Shown here piece by piece: positions 35,112 through 44,145 of a stretch of 64,000 nt of DNA (positions are counted from its first letter, which is position 1; each line of letters opens with the position of its first letter). The translations under genes and the position numbers were made by a program. The stretch is from Bin55 sp964572845 (lineage in GTDB: Bacteria; Pseudomonadota; Gammaproteobacteria; Pseudomonadales; Azotimanducaceae): assembly GCA_964572845.1 (NCBI GenBank), contig CAZNFX010000001.1, positions 124,001 through 188,000 of the forward strand, given 5' to 3'. The notes under the pieces are model-generated. The model did no database searches and was not told the origin of the DNA. It was given only the letters and a program-made list of their open reading frames with translations.

Positions 35112-36710
35112 CTAATTGAACGAGAATCCCTCGTAGCCGTTGGCTACCACCTGCTCGCACTTCTCCACATAGCTTGGAAAACCAACATGCGGCATGAACA
35201 CTCGCGGCTTGCCTGGAATGTTGGCTCCCAAGTACCAAGAATTGCATGTGGGATAAAGCGTCTTGTCGGCTATGGCATTCACATGATCTACCCACGCGAG
35301 CTGAGCAGTCGCGTCTGCCTCCACGGTCTTGAAGGCGTGGTTCCTCATAAACGACGTGCATTCTTCAATCCACTCAACATGCTGTTCGATGGATACGATC
35401 ATATTGGTCAACACTGACGGGCTTCCGGGACCGGAGATAAAGAACATGTTGGGAAATCCATGGGTCATGAGTCCCAGATAGGTCTTCGGTCCTTCCTCCC
35501 ATGCCTTCTTCAACTTAAACCCTCGTCGCCCTTGGACGTCGATTCGCATCAAAGTGCCTGTCATTGCATCGAATCCCGTGGCAAACACAATGCTGTCGAA
35601 TTCATGCTGGCTCTCTGCGCACTGTATGCCGGTTTCGGTCAATAGCTCGATCGGGTCCGAACGGAGGTCTACCAAAGTTACATGCGAAAGGTTGTAGGTC
35701 TCAAAGTAGTTTGTGTCCAAGCACAGCCTCTTGCACCCAATGGTTGAGTCAGGGCACAGAAGTTCGGCTACTGTTGGATCCTGAACGGTTTCGCGAATTC
35801 GTTCGCGCACGAATTCCGCTGCGATTTCGTTGGCATTGGGATCCATCGTCAAGTCATTGAAAGCGCCAAGAAATCCGAATCCTCCTGATTCCCATCGCTT
35901 TGCGAATTCTCGTTGGCGTACGTTTTCCGTGGCATCGAGTACAGACTGATTGTTCGCGGCATAGAAACACCCTAGCGCCGCCGGCATGAAACGATTTCTC
36001 GCCCTGAATTGCGGGTATATGGCCTTGACCTTTGCTTCGTAATCCAAATCCAACGAGCCGTTGCGAGCTGGAATCGAATAATTGGGCGTTCTTTGAAACA
36101 CGGTCAACGACTTACACTGTCGTGCAATGTGGGGAATGGCCTGAATGGCCGACGACCCCGTACCTACGATTCCAACTCTTTGGTTGCTGAAATCGACTGG
36201 TTCATGAGGCCAATTGCCCGTATGGTAGATGCTGCCCTTGAAATTCTCGTCACCTTCGAATGACGGCAGGTTGGTTGACGAAAGGCAACCTGTCGCCATG
36301 ATGACATACTGGGAACGGTAGACGCTGCCTCCATCGGCACTCACCATCCAACGGGAAGCTGACTCGTCAAATTGTGCGCTCTCGACGGTAGTGTTGAATT
36401 CGATGTGGGGTCTTAATTCAAACCTGTCTGCGACATGCTCGATGTAGCAAAGTATCTCAGGTTGACCAGCATACCGTTCGCTCCAGTTCCATTCCTGCTG
36501 CAACTCTTCAGAAAACGTGTATGAGTACTCCAAGCTTTCTACATCGCATCGTGCCCCTGGATATCTATTCCAGTACCAGGTGCCGCCAACGCCGTCACCT
36601 CTCTCAAGAACAATGACCTTCAATCCGCACTCACGCAGTCGGTACAGCATGTAAAGGCCGGCTATTCCAGCCCCAACGACGATCGTGTCATAGTTCCCAT
36701 GCCGATGCAC
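35112..36710 (-). CDS. Flavin-containing monooxygenase, Baeyer-Villiger type
   Basis: This 532-residue enzyme has the FAD motif VVGAGIAGLYML, GGTWYWNRYPGARCD, the BVMO fingerprint FKGSIYHTGNWP and the NADPH motif GIVGTGSSAIQ. The whole is typical of type I Baeyer-Villiger monooxygenases, which insert oxygen next to a ketone (cyclic ketones or steroids). The neighbouring dioxygenase and VOC genes give it a catabolic setting. Confidence 0.92.
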   Translation of the reverse strand: MHRHGNYDTIVVGAGIAGLYMLYRLRECGLKVIVLERGDGVGGTWYWNRYPGARCDVESLEYSYTFSEELQQEWNWSERYAGQPEILCYIEHVADRFELRPHIEFNTTVESAQFDESASRWMVSADGGSVYRSQYVIMATGCLSSTNLPSFEGDENFKGSIYHTGNWPHEPVDFSNQRVGIVGTGSSAIQAIPHIARQCKSLTVFQRTPNYSIPARNGSLDLDYEAKVKAIYPQFRARNRFMPAALGCFYAANNQSVLDATENVRQREFAKRWESGGFGFLGAFNDLTMDPNANEIAAEFVRERIRETVQDPTVAELLCPDSTIGCKRLCLDTNYFETYNLSHVTLVDLRSDPIELLTETGIQCAESQHEFDSIVFATGFDAMTGTLMRIDVQGRRGFKLKKAWEEGPKTYLGLMTHGFPNMFFISGPGSPSVLTNMIVSIEQHVEWIEECTSFMRNHAFKTVEADATAQLAWVDHVNAIADKTLYPTCNSWYLGANIPGKPRVFMPHVGFPSYVEKCEQVVANGYEGFSFN

Positions 36711-36903
36711 GCGTCAACACTCCTAGCGAAAATTGGGTCGAAGAGAAAGCAAAGAATATCCTGATTGTAGATGGCAGGCATTGATTCAAGCTGCCAATCC
36801 ACTAGGTGCATTTTTCGATAGGCTGAATACAACTTCCATAATTCTCCTGCTAGAACTGTCAAGAACCTACAATGAGGTGGGGCTCAAGTTGTGGGGCTAT
36901 TGA

Positions 36904-37329
36904 ATGACCAATTACAAGCTCAATTTTGACCATATTCATTTGATCAGTGAAAATGCGGAGTCAGCCGCTCAGTGGTATGTGGAAATGCTTGGTGGAGAGA
37001 TTGAAGCAAGCTACATGTTGCGAAACGCTCCGCAAATCAAAGTAAAGGTAGGGAGTGCATCCCTACTCATTCGTGGCAAGAGACCCGGTGAAGCACCAAA
37101 GATCCGCTCTCCCATGCGAGACTTTGGTAACTACTCGAGCCACGATGTCTGGGGAACAGACCACTTCGGCTTTACTTATCACGGGGACCTGCGCAGGTTC
37201 TGTGAGGAGATCAAATCCAAGGGCGCAGAATTGCTTGTAGAGCCTTGGGAGTTCAGTGCGGGCTCGCTGATCTGCTACTTGAGTGCGCCCGACGGCGTCA
37301 GCATAGAGTTAGTGGAAGCTAACAGGTGA
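36904..37329 (+). CDS. VOC (glyoxalase/dioxygenase) superfamily protein
   Basis: A 141-residue single-domain protein with paired beta-alpha-beta modules: FDHIHLISENAESAAQWYVEMLGG at the start (by segments), TDHFGFTYHGDL, and SAPDGVSIELVEA at the end. His10, His in TDHFGF and the terminal Glu are the likely metal ligands. Reaction unknown. It is divergent from the monooxygenase. Confidence 0.85.
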   Translation: MTNYKLNFDHIHLISENAESAAQWYVEMLGGEIEASYMLRNAPQIKVKVGSASLLIRGKRPGEAPKIRSPMRDFGNYSSHDVWGTDHFGFTYHGDLRRFCEEIKSKGAELLVEPWEFSAGSLICYLSAPDGVSIELVEANR

Positions 37330-37396
37330 AGCGGAACCGGTACTGCAATCCCGAGTCAAAAGTCCTCCCCTACCCTAATCGGAAATCCATGTTGGA

Positions 37397-38170
37397 GTGA
37401 GAGCCTTGGAATCCATGCAGTTTGGCGAATTCCTATATGGGATCTTTGGATCTAAGGAGTTCATTGCGGCCGCAATACTCGTAATGGGATTTGCTGTTGC
37501 TCTAGTGGTTCGGATCGTCTTGGCGCGTCTAAGCAATCGTATTGGAGACCGAGGGGAAGGCTACTTCATGAGCTTCGAGTTGGCCTTCCGACGAGCAGGA
37601 CCCATAGCATTCTGGACGATTCTGATCGTGTCGGTTCTATGGTCCTTCCAAGTGTTGGAGATCGCGCGCGAGTGGGAGTTCTACACCTTAGTGTCCCAGC
37701 AAGTACCGCGGATCGTACTAGCTATAGCAATCGTATTGTTAGCGCATTTTCTCGGCATCGCTGTTCGCGACATAGTTCGCAGGACGATTCACGATACGCG
37801 AATCGGTCGTCCGTCAGGAACGATTGCCTACATCGTGGTGATCCTAATTGGTTTGATTGTCGCGTTCCAGCAATTTGGGATCGATATCTCAGTCGTCGGT
37901 ATTGGCATGCTAGTGGTTGCAGGAGCATTTTTGGTGACTTTGGGACTCTCCTTTGCCGTAGGAGCTCAACATCACATTGCAAACCTAGTAGCTAGACAAG
38001 AATTGAATCGGCTGAATGTTGGAGACCGCATACGAATCGATGACGTGGAAGGCACCGTGGCTGACATTCAGCGTACTCGGGTAATCTTGGTTACTAGTGA
38101 AGGAACGGCATCTGTTCCTGCTGCTCGATTCTCTCAGTCTGTCGCCGAAGTGCTTTCGGATACAAACTAA
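37397..38170 (+). CDS. Small mechanosensitive-channel-like membrane protein
   Basis: 257 residues with about four transmembrane helices, the last being glycine/alanine-rich (VVGIGMLVVAGAFLVTLGLSFAVG by segments) as in MscS pore helices. It is followed by a short MscS-like beta domain (LNVGDRIRIDDVEGTVADIQRTRV). The C-terminal domain of full MscS is missing. The start is GTG, with an ATG six codons on as alternative. It is translationally coupled to the following MgtE-like gene (TAATG), so a role in Mg2+ or ion homeostasis is likely. Confidence 0.78.
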   Translation: MRALESMQFGEFLYGIFGSKEFIAAAILVMGFAVALVVRIVLARLSNRIGDRGEGYFMSFELAFRRAGPIAFWTILIVSVLWSFQVLEIAREWEFYTLVSQQVPRIVLAIAIVLLAHFLGIAVRDIVRRTIHDTRIGRPSGTIAYIVVILIGLIVAFQQFGIDISVVGIGMLVVAGAFLVTLGLSFAVGAQHHIANLVARQELNRLNVGDRIRIDDVEGTVADIQRTRVILVTSEGTASVPAARFSQSVAEVLSDTN

Positions 38171-39012
38171 TGTCTGAAAGAGCTATCACGCAGCCACCAG
38201 TCCTCGACATTGAGGCCCCTAGTCTCGTATCCCAATTCGCGCAGAAGCATCCCAATGAATTCGCTCGGGTCCTTTCGCACTGCGACCCCGATGAAGCCAA
38301 GACACTACTCCAATCGCTTCCCGAAGCCACCGTAGTACCAGTAGCCGCCCACCTTACGCAAGAGATGGCATTGGATTTCCTCCACGAACAAGAACAAGAT
38401 CGCATAGTTGCATGGTTGCATTCGGCAACCATGGATGAGGCCATGCGACTAATACATCGATTACCGGCCAGCCAACGTAGCGAGCTCATATCGCAGATCC
38501 CAAATGCACGCAGAAAAAGGGTGCTCAACCGGTCACTCATGTCAGGCAAGGACTCAGTAGGGGAAATCGCGGACAAGGATTTTCTTTGGTTCGAAGGTTC
38601 TACAAGAGTCGACCAGGTGCGCAGAGAAATAAAGTCGTCTACCGATCGCGACGCCATCGAGTCTGCCATCGTCGTAGATGAAGAAGAAAAGGTTGTGGGC
38701 TTATTGGACTATGTGAGCTTGACGCAGGCCGCAGGTGATGCGCTGGTACGTTCGTGCGTGATACATACAGTTCAAATTCCCACTCACGCCAGACCTCAGG
38801 CCGTGCTCTACTTGGAGGATTGGCATCGAGTAAATCGACTTCCAGTGGTCGACAATGATTCCATGCCCGTTGGTGTGCTCCGCTGGGGGCAGATCGCGGA
38901 AATGGAAGCGTCCGTGGAGGAAACAGAAGCGAGGAGTTCCGGTATCTTCTACGAAATTCTCGACACCATGATCGAGCTTGGAAGAGAAGTGTTCACCGCA
39001 CAAGGCCGGTAA
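38170..39012 (+). CDS. Soluble MgtE-like protein: N-domain plus CBS pair, no membrane part
   Basis: The 280-residue protein resembles the cytosolic half of MgtE: an alpha-helical N-domain built of repeated turns (FARVLSHCDPDEAKTLLQSLP by segments, LPASQRSELISQIPNARR) and a CBS region (SAIVVDEEEKVVGLLDYVSL, RLPVVDNDSMPVGVLRW). There is no transmembrane segment. It sits 8 bases upstream of a complete mgtE. It may act as a trans regulator or hetero-partner of the transporter's Mg2+ sensor. Confidence 0.8.
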   Translation: MSERAITQPPVLDIEAPSLVSQFAQKHPNEFARVLSHCDPDEAKTLLQSLPEATVVPVAAHLTQEMALDFLHEQEQDRIVAWLHSATMDEAMRLIHRLPASQRSELISQIPNARRKRVLNRSLMSGKDSVGEIADKDFLWFEGSTRVDQVRREIKSSTDRDAIESAIVVDEEEKVVGLLDYVSLTQAAGDALVRSCVIHTVQIPTHARPQAVLYLEDWHRVNRLPVVDNDSMPVGVLRWGQIAEMEASVEETEARSSGIFYEILDTMIELGREVFTAQGR

Positions 39013-39020
39013 TAATTCCA

Positions 39021-40328
39021 ATGACGCTTGCAACTCTAACTGCGCTTAGGCAACACTACGTTGAATACTTCCCAACGGAAGCCGGGCAGTTTCTTCAATC
39101 ATTGACCGCCGATCAATTGTTTGAGGAGACCGGTAGTCTGGATAGCAGGTCGTTTGAGGATGTCATCGACTTGCTTCCACCAGTTCAATCGGTTGGGTTA
39201 TTTGACAAGATTCCAGTCGCGGCGCAGCAAGAGTTTCTTGTACACGCTCCACCAAGGTTGCTATTAAAAGTGTTGTTGTCTTGCAACAGCCAGCAACGCG
39301 AGAAATGGCTGGAACCACTACGCGAGTCAGAACGGCAAGAAGTAACGCAGTTGCTGCAATTCCCGCCGAACTCCGTGGCCACATTCATGGAATCGTCGAT
39401 CGGCAGCATTCACATGGGTATGTCAGTGGACGAAGCTTTGCAGCAAATCAGAGTGGAGGCGACCGAGCATGACGCTTTTGCATTTGTAACGGATGAGAAC
39501 AATTGCTTTGTAGGTCGCGTATCGATGCAAGATTTGGCACTGGCTAATGGCAGCACCCCCGTAAGTGAACTCATGCCAGAGACCGAACCCACCCTTTCCA
39601 TTCGCGTCTCCGATCCCTACGACTCGGTGGCCGAACTGATCATTGACCGGGAGATTGATGCACTACCGGTTGTTGATGACCAGCAGAAATTGCTGGGTGT
39701 CGTGCGACACGAGCAACTTCGCGATGTTGTTGAGTCGGACGCGCAAGCCGACATTCAACGCATGGTCGGGGTAAGCGTCGAAGAACACGCACTGTCGTCG
39801 GGATCTTTGGCTATCCGCCATCGGTTTCCCTGGCTCCTCGTAAACCTCTTCACCGCTTTCCTAGCGGCGGCTGTCGTTGGACTCTTCGAAAATCTAATAG
39901 CGCAATTCACTGCACTGGCAGTCTTGCTGCCCGTTGTGGCGGGTCAAAGTGGCAATGCGGGTTCGCAGGCAATGGCCGTTGCGATTCGAGGTCTCGCGCT
40001 GCGTGAAATCAGCATTCGCCAGTGGTATAAGCTGTCTGGAAAGGAACTGTTTGTAGGCATCGTCAACGGACTCTTGATAGCGCTTGTCTGTGCGAGCGCT
40101 GTATTCCTGTGGAGCGGACAATCGCTTGGTTTGACGGTAATCATTGCGCTTGCCATGGTTATTTCGATGGCGGTCGCAGGTGTAGCTGGAGCATTAGTCC
40201 CCATTCTTCTCAGCCGTTTCGGCCAAGATCCCGCAACTGCGTCGTCGATCATCTTGACGACAATCACGGACGTCGTGGGTTTCTTCGTATTTCTCGGGAT
40301 CGCACTGTTACTTGCAGGACTAATCTAG
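39021..40328 (+). CDS. mgtE: MgtE-family Mg2+ transporter
   Basis: 435 residues in family order: N-domain (1-135), CBS pair (about 140-255; AFVTDENNCFVGRVSMQDL, DALPVVDDQQKLLGVVR), a linker helix, and five transmembrane helices (285-435) with LPVVAGQSGNAGSQAMAVAIRGLALRE (by segments) and GQDPATASSIILTTITDVVGF, which carries the conserved Asp of the pore. It is the third gene of the channel/regulator/MgtE operon. Confidence 0.94.
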   Translation: MTLATLTALRQHYVEYFPTEAGQFLQSLTADQLFEETGSLDSRSFEDVIDLLPPVQSVGLFDKIPVAAQQEFLVHAPPRLLLKVLLSCNSQQREKWLEPLRESERQEVTQLLQFPPNSVATFMESSIGSIHMGMSVDEALQQIRVEATEHDAFAFVTDENNCFVGRVSMQDLALANGSTPVSELMPETEPTLSIRVSDPYDSVAELIIDREIDALPVVDDQQKLLGVVRHEQLRDVVESDAQADIQRMVGVSVEEHALSSGSLAIRHRFPWLLVNLFTAFLAAAVVGLFENLIAQFTALAVLLPVVAGQSGNAGSQAMAVAIRGLALREISIRQWYKLSGKELFVGIVNGLLIALVCASAVFLWSGQSLGLTVIIALAMVISMAVAGVAGALVPILLSRFGQDPATASSIILTTITDVVGFFVFLGIALLLAGLI

Positions 40329-40389
40329 CGATAAAGATTCTGCAGGTAGGAAATGGCTGCGCCAGATGACACTCAATCTTGACTGGGAA

Positions 40390-40465
40390 TGGTGGAGCCA
40401 GGGGGGATCGAACCCCCGACCTCGACAATGCCATTGTCGCGCTCTCCCGGCTGAGCTATGGCCCC
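40390..40465 (-). tRNA. tRNA-Ala (anticodon GGC)
   Basis: A 76-base cloverleaf on the minus strand with acceptor GGGGCCA pairing TGGCTCC, encoded CCA, D-loop AGCTCAGCCGGGAGAGC, anticodon stem CGACA/TGTCG around ATGGCAT (anticodon at 40430-40432), and T-arm GGGGGTTCGATCCCCC. It lies between mgtE and gltX. A weak TTTGGT/TAGAAT promoter may lie upstream. Confidence 0.97.
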
Positions 40466-40522
40466 GTGTGGATGAGTATTCTACTTAAGGTGCAAAGGAC
40501 CAAATCGGCTTTGCAGTGTGGT

Positions 40523-42007
40523 TCACGCATGACTCAGATCGCGCCATTCTCGATCCATCTCCTTGCGCTTTTTCTTTGACATGCCGCCCAGTGCCTGCAC
40601 CGCGGAACGGAGACGAATTCTGGTAATGTCGCTGCCTAGAAGCACTAGAGAGTCAAACAGAGGCAAAGCTACCGATCGCCCCGCAATAGCCACGAATAAG
40701 GGAAAGAGAAAGTCTCGGAACTTATACTCCATTGAATCTGCCAATCCTTCTAGTGCACTGTAGAGAGTTTCTCGGTCCCACGATTCAAGATTCTCGAAGC
40801 AACGGTCGGCAAAATCGAGAATTCTTACGCACTCTTGTTGAGACAATGTCTTGTGCTCAAAGTGCTCACTGCCTAGTGCAGATCGATCTCCAAGAATATA
40901 GTCCGCTTGACGGAACGCGTCGTCGAATCGCTCGGTTCGCTCTTGAACTAAGGCTAGCAATGTATCGAGTCGGTCCCCTTCAAACGCCCATTGGTACAGT
41001 CTTTGCTTCAGTTCGTCGCGGGTTAGTTCACGAATGTATAAGCCGTTGAGCCAGCTCAACTTTTCGACATCGAACACCGGTCCCCTCGACGAAATCCTGT
41101 GCGGATCGAATTCAGAATAAAACTCCTCGAGAGAGAATTTTTCCCGTTCCTCTGGCATCGACCAGCCCATAGTAGCTAGGTAGTTCAACAATGCTTCAGG
41201 CAGATACCCACATCTCCGGTAGTAGTTGATTGATGTAGCGTTCTTGCGCTTTGACATCTTGGATTGGTCAGGATTGCGCAACAACGGCAAGTGGTAGTGG
41301 CGCGGCATGGTCCAATCGAAGTGGTTGTAGATGAGTTGGTGTTTGGGAAAGGAACTGATCCATTCCTCGCCTCGAAAAACGTGAGTAACATCCATCAGAT
41401 GATCGTCCACAGTGGATGCGAAGTGGTAGGTAGGAAACCCATCCGACTTGATCAGAACTTGCATGTCCACTTGGCCCCAAGGGATTTCAATTTCGCCACG
41501 TACACCATCATTGAACTTGCAGACCCCTTCTTCCGGCACTCGCAATCGAATTACGTGTGGCTCCCCTTGCTGCAACTTGGCTTTGACTTTAGCGTCACTC
41601 AATGAGAGGCAATGTCCATCGTATTTCGGTACTTTGCCTTCCTGCATTTGTTGCTTGCGTACTTCATCGAGTCGCTCCTTGGTGCAAAAGCAGTGGAATG
41701 CTCCTCCAAGTTTGCGAAGACGTTCAATGTGTTCTCGATAAATGTGGAGTCGTTCACTTTGCCTATATGGACCCTTTGGCCCACCAACAATTGGTCCTTC
41801 GTCCCAACTAAGTCCCAACCATTGCAAAGCTTCGAATATGGCGGACTCCGACTCTGCGCTGGAACGTGACCTATCAGTATCCTCAATCCTCAATATGAAC
41901 TGACCGCCATGTTTGCGGGCAAACGCGCGATTGAAGAGCGCTGCATATGCGCTTCCTAGGTGTGGCGCCCCAGAAGGAGACGGCGCGAGACGTGTGCGAA
42001 CGACCAT
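40523..42007 (-). CDS. gltX: Glutamyl-tRNA synthetase
   Basis: It charges tRNA-Glu. I take the ATG at 42007 because it gives the canonical N-terminus MVVRTRLAPSPSGAPHLGSAYAA, with PHLGS as the class I HIGH motif; the frame extends to 42058. KMSKRKNA is the second class I signature. There are 494 residues, with the C-terminal anticodon-binding domain shorter in conserved motifs. It is downstream of lpxC and upstream of tRNA-Ala on the same strand. Confidence 0.95.
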   Translation of the reverse strand: MVVRTRLAPSPSGAPHLGSAYAALFNRAFARKHGGQFILRIEDTDRSRSSAESESAIFEALQWLGLSWDEGPIVGGPKGPYRQSERLHIYREHIERLRKLGGAFHCFCTKERLDEVRKQQMQEGKVPKYDGHCLSLSDAKVKAKLQQGEPHVIRLRVPEEGVCKFNDGVRGEIEIPWGQVDMQVLIKSDGFPTYHFASTVDDHLMDVTHVFRGEEWISSFPKHQLIYNHFDWTMPRHYHLPLLRNPDQSKMSKRKNATSINYYRRCGYLPEALLNYLATMGWSMPEEREKFSLEEFYSEFDPHRISSRGPVFDVEKLSWLNGLYIRELTRDELKQRLYQWAFEGDRLDTLLALVQERTERFDDAFRQADYILGDRSALGSEHFEHKTLSQQECVRILDFADRCFENLESWDRETLYSALEGLADSMEYKFRDFLFPLFVAIAGRSVALPLFDSLVLLGSDITRIRLRSAVQALGGMSKKKRKEMDREWRDLSHA

Positions 42008-42139
42008 GATTGGAATTTTATTGGTAGACAAATAGCATATGAACTTGCCTGCTTGCACGAACTCAAGCGACTATCTGTGCCGAAAAGGATGCTTCATTGC
42101 CATGAAGCTGTTTAGGCTAATGTAGCTTAGTAGATTTTT

Positions 42140-42163
42140 CTCTGCCTAACGAAAAAGGCAGAG
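42140..42163 (-). other. Stem-loop 11 bases after the lpxC stop
   Basis: A perfect 8-bp stem CTCTGCCT/AGGCAGAG with an 8-base loop. On the lpxC transcript the stem is followed by AAAAA rather than a U-tract, so it is not a standard intrinsic terminator. It may protect the 3' end of lpxC mRNA. Confidence 0.55.
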
Positions 42164-42173
42164 TGCCAGCCCT

Positions 42174-43085
42174 CTACGAAAGGCGTGCAGGACGAACTTG
42201 GGAATCCCGATCGGTGGCTTCTACGCCGTCCGAATTGACAATGCTCCATGCTTCCGGTGTTCGCAATACGGCTCGAACTAGTCGGTTGTTCAACGCATGC
42301 CCGGATTTGTAGCCTTCGAATTCACCCAACACGGGCATGCCCAAGAGATAGAGATCGCCAATGGCATCAAGAATCTTGTGCTTTACGAATTCGTCTGGAT
42401 AGCGCAGCCCTTCCGGATTCAAGATCCTGACATCGTCGATGCCCACGGCATTGTCCAGGCTCGAACCAAGGCACCTGTTGACAGACTGTGCCATCTCCAG
42501 CTCACGTACCAAACCAAACGATCGTGCTCGGCTCACCTCGTCGACGTAGGAAGTCTTGGAAAAGTCAATCTCCACATATTTAGGGCAGCGATTGAATACC
42601 GGGTGGTTGTAAACATAGGAATACGAAACCTTGAATCCATCGTATGGACGAAGGGACGCCATCGCGTCCCCTTGAGTAACAGTCACTTCCCTTTCGAGCT
42701 TCAGATACCTTCGCGGCGCTGAACAATGGCGCGTGCCGACGTTCTCAATCAACTCGACGAATTGGCCGGCGCTTCCATCCAGAATTGGCACCTCCTCTCC
42801 CCCAACATGCACGATGACATTGTCAATGTCCATTCCCCAAAGAGCGGACATGAGATGTTCTATCGTGGAGATTTCTACATCGTTGTATGCGATACTAGTG
42901 GATAGCGTCGTATCAGAGACATGCCATCCCGATGCTCGAATAAATGTATTGGGAAATTCGTCTCGTACGAATTGAATTCCAAAGTTTGCAGCCGCAGGTC
43001 GCAAGGAAACTGTAGCCCGTTTGCCGGTATGAACACCAATTCCGATGGCATTTACGGGCTTTACAATTGTTCGTTGCAGCAGCAT
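42174..43085 (-). CDS. lpxC: UDP-3-O-acyl-N-acetylglucosamine deacetylase
   Basis: It carries out the committed step of lipid A synthesis. It has 303 residues (E. coli 305). Zinc ligands are visible in STIEHLMSALWG and in FVKHKILDAIGDLYLLG (His and Asp). SGHALNNRLVRAVL carries the catalytic His. It stands alone here, not after ftsZ in the division cluster where it usually lies in gammaproteobacteria. It is divergent from a TerB-like gene. Confidence 0.95.
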   Translation of the reverse strand: MLLQRTIVKPVNAIGIGVHTGKRATVSLRPAAANFGIQFVRDEFPNTFIRASGWHVSDTTLSTSIAYNDVEISTIEHLMSALWGMDIDNVIVHVGGEEVPILDGSAGQFVELIENVGTRHCSAPRRYLKLEREVTVTQGDAMASLRPYDGFKVSYSYVYNHPVFNRCPKYVEIDFSKTSYVDEVSRARSFGLVRELEMAQSVNRCLGSSLDNAVGIDDVRILNPEGLRYPDEFVKHKILDAIGDLYLLGMPVLGEFEGYKSGHALNNRLVRAVLRTPEAWSIVNSDGVEATDRDSQVRPARLS

Positions 43086-43214
43086 TCGACCGATACCTGT
43101 GTGATTCCGTGCGTAATATAAACGAAAACGTCAAGAAAATGAAGAAAAAGTGAAGCCTTTATGAAGTACTTCCACTTTATGAGTCCATTTTACAAGATTT
43201 CGTGGTAAAGGCAA

Positions 43215-43676
43215 TTGTTAGACAGACTTCGAGACCTATTCTCTGCTGGCAACCAGGATGCTTTGGCAGGATCGGAAGATGCTGCGCTCGAAGAGGTTGT
43301 GCCACTGGCAGCTGCAACGATCCTGCTGGAGGTAGCTTGGGCCGACCACAATCTTGAAGAAAAGGAATTGAATCTCATTCGCGATTCGCTGCTCGCACTC
43401 TACGGTGTCAGCCTAGAAAAGGCGAATGTCATCTTGGAGCGTGCACAATCAGAGCACAGGTCCAACACCAGCTTATATCCATTTACGCGACAACTCAACG
43501 AGAGACTGACAATTGAGGAACGCAAAGAGCTTCTAATGCACCTTTGGCGCTTGAACTCGTTCGACGGTTCTCCTTTTCACTACGAAGAAAGCGTGATTCG
43601 AAAAACCGCCGAATTGCTAAATCTGCGGCACTCGGAATTCATCGAGGCTAAGCTGCTAGCCCGAAGCACCAATTAG
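43215..43676 (+). CDS. TerB-family protein
   Basis: A 153-residue all-helical protein with the TerB core: AAATILLEVAWADHNLEEKELNLIRDSL (by segments), then MHLWRLNSFDGSPFHYEESVIRKTAELLNL (by segments), where acidic pairs (ADHNLEEKE, DGSPFHYEE) are the presumed metal-binding sites. It starts with TTG after AAAGG. No other ter gene is nearby. A role in membrane or metal stress is only inferred from the family. Confidence 0.85.
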   Translation: MLDRLRDLFSAGNQDALAGSEDAALEEVVPLAAATILLEVAWADHNLEEKELNLIRDSLLALYGVSLEKANVILERAQSEHRSNTSLYPFTRQLNERLTIEERKELLMHLWRLNSFDGSPFHYEESVIRKTAELLNLRHSEFIEAKLLARSTN

Positions 43677-44145
43677 ATACCTGAAAATACTAATGCCGGC
43701 AAAGCTGTCAATCACAGGGTGTGTCCATCTGGAAATGTCAATCTCAATCCGCGTCCTTGGACATAGCAGGTTGGAATGCCTTGACATCCGCCTGTGAAGA
43801 CAACACCTCTTCGGTTGCGTAGGAGTGCTGGTGCTTCTGTATCGCGTATTAGTTTGGACTACTGGTGTGACACTCCTAAGGAACGGTTCGGTGTGTTTGT
43901 ATCCAGCTAAGTTTCTTGAGGGTAGAGGAGCACATCGCGCATCTTTCATGGCTCTATAGACTTAGTCAAAAATACAATTCTCGGTGATAGAGTGCCAACA
44001 ACGGCCAACGCATTTCACCGTAAAATCAATAAGTTAATGCGTGAAAGTCGAAAGATCCTGCAGAGGGAAATTCAAGAGTACAGAAACTCAGTCAACTAAA
44101 CCTGGAGGATTTCCTCTAGATCGTCGTCTGAGACGAGCGACAAGC
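43677..44145. other. 469-base region without a convincing gene
   Basis: It separates the TerB-like gene and a convergent barrel gene. It contains one short plus-strand reading frame (GTG 43992 to TAA 44099, 35 codons, Lys/Arg/Gln-rich and helical in character) preceded by GGTGATA. Directly after it lies a weak GAGGATTTCCTC stem. I cannot tell whether the peptide is made. Confidence 0.35.

Noticed and set aside
42140..42163. Intrinsic terminator for lpxC
   Set aside because: The stem is perfect but the following run is AAAAA on the lpxC strand; the T-run is on the wrong side.
43992..44099. 35-codon peptide after the TerB-like gene
   Set aside because: A GTG start with GGTGATA upstream is possible, but there is no similarity or neighbour to support it. 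Kept only in the note on the intergenic region.
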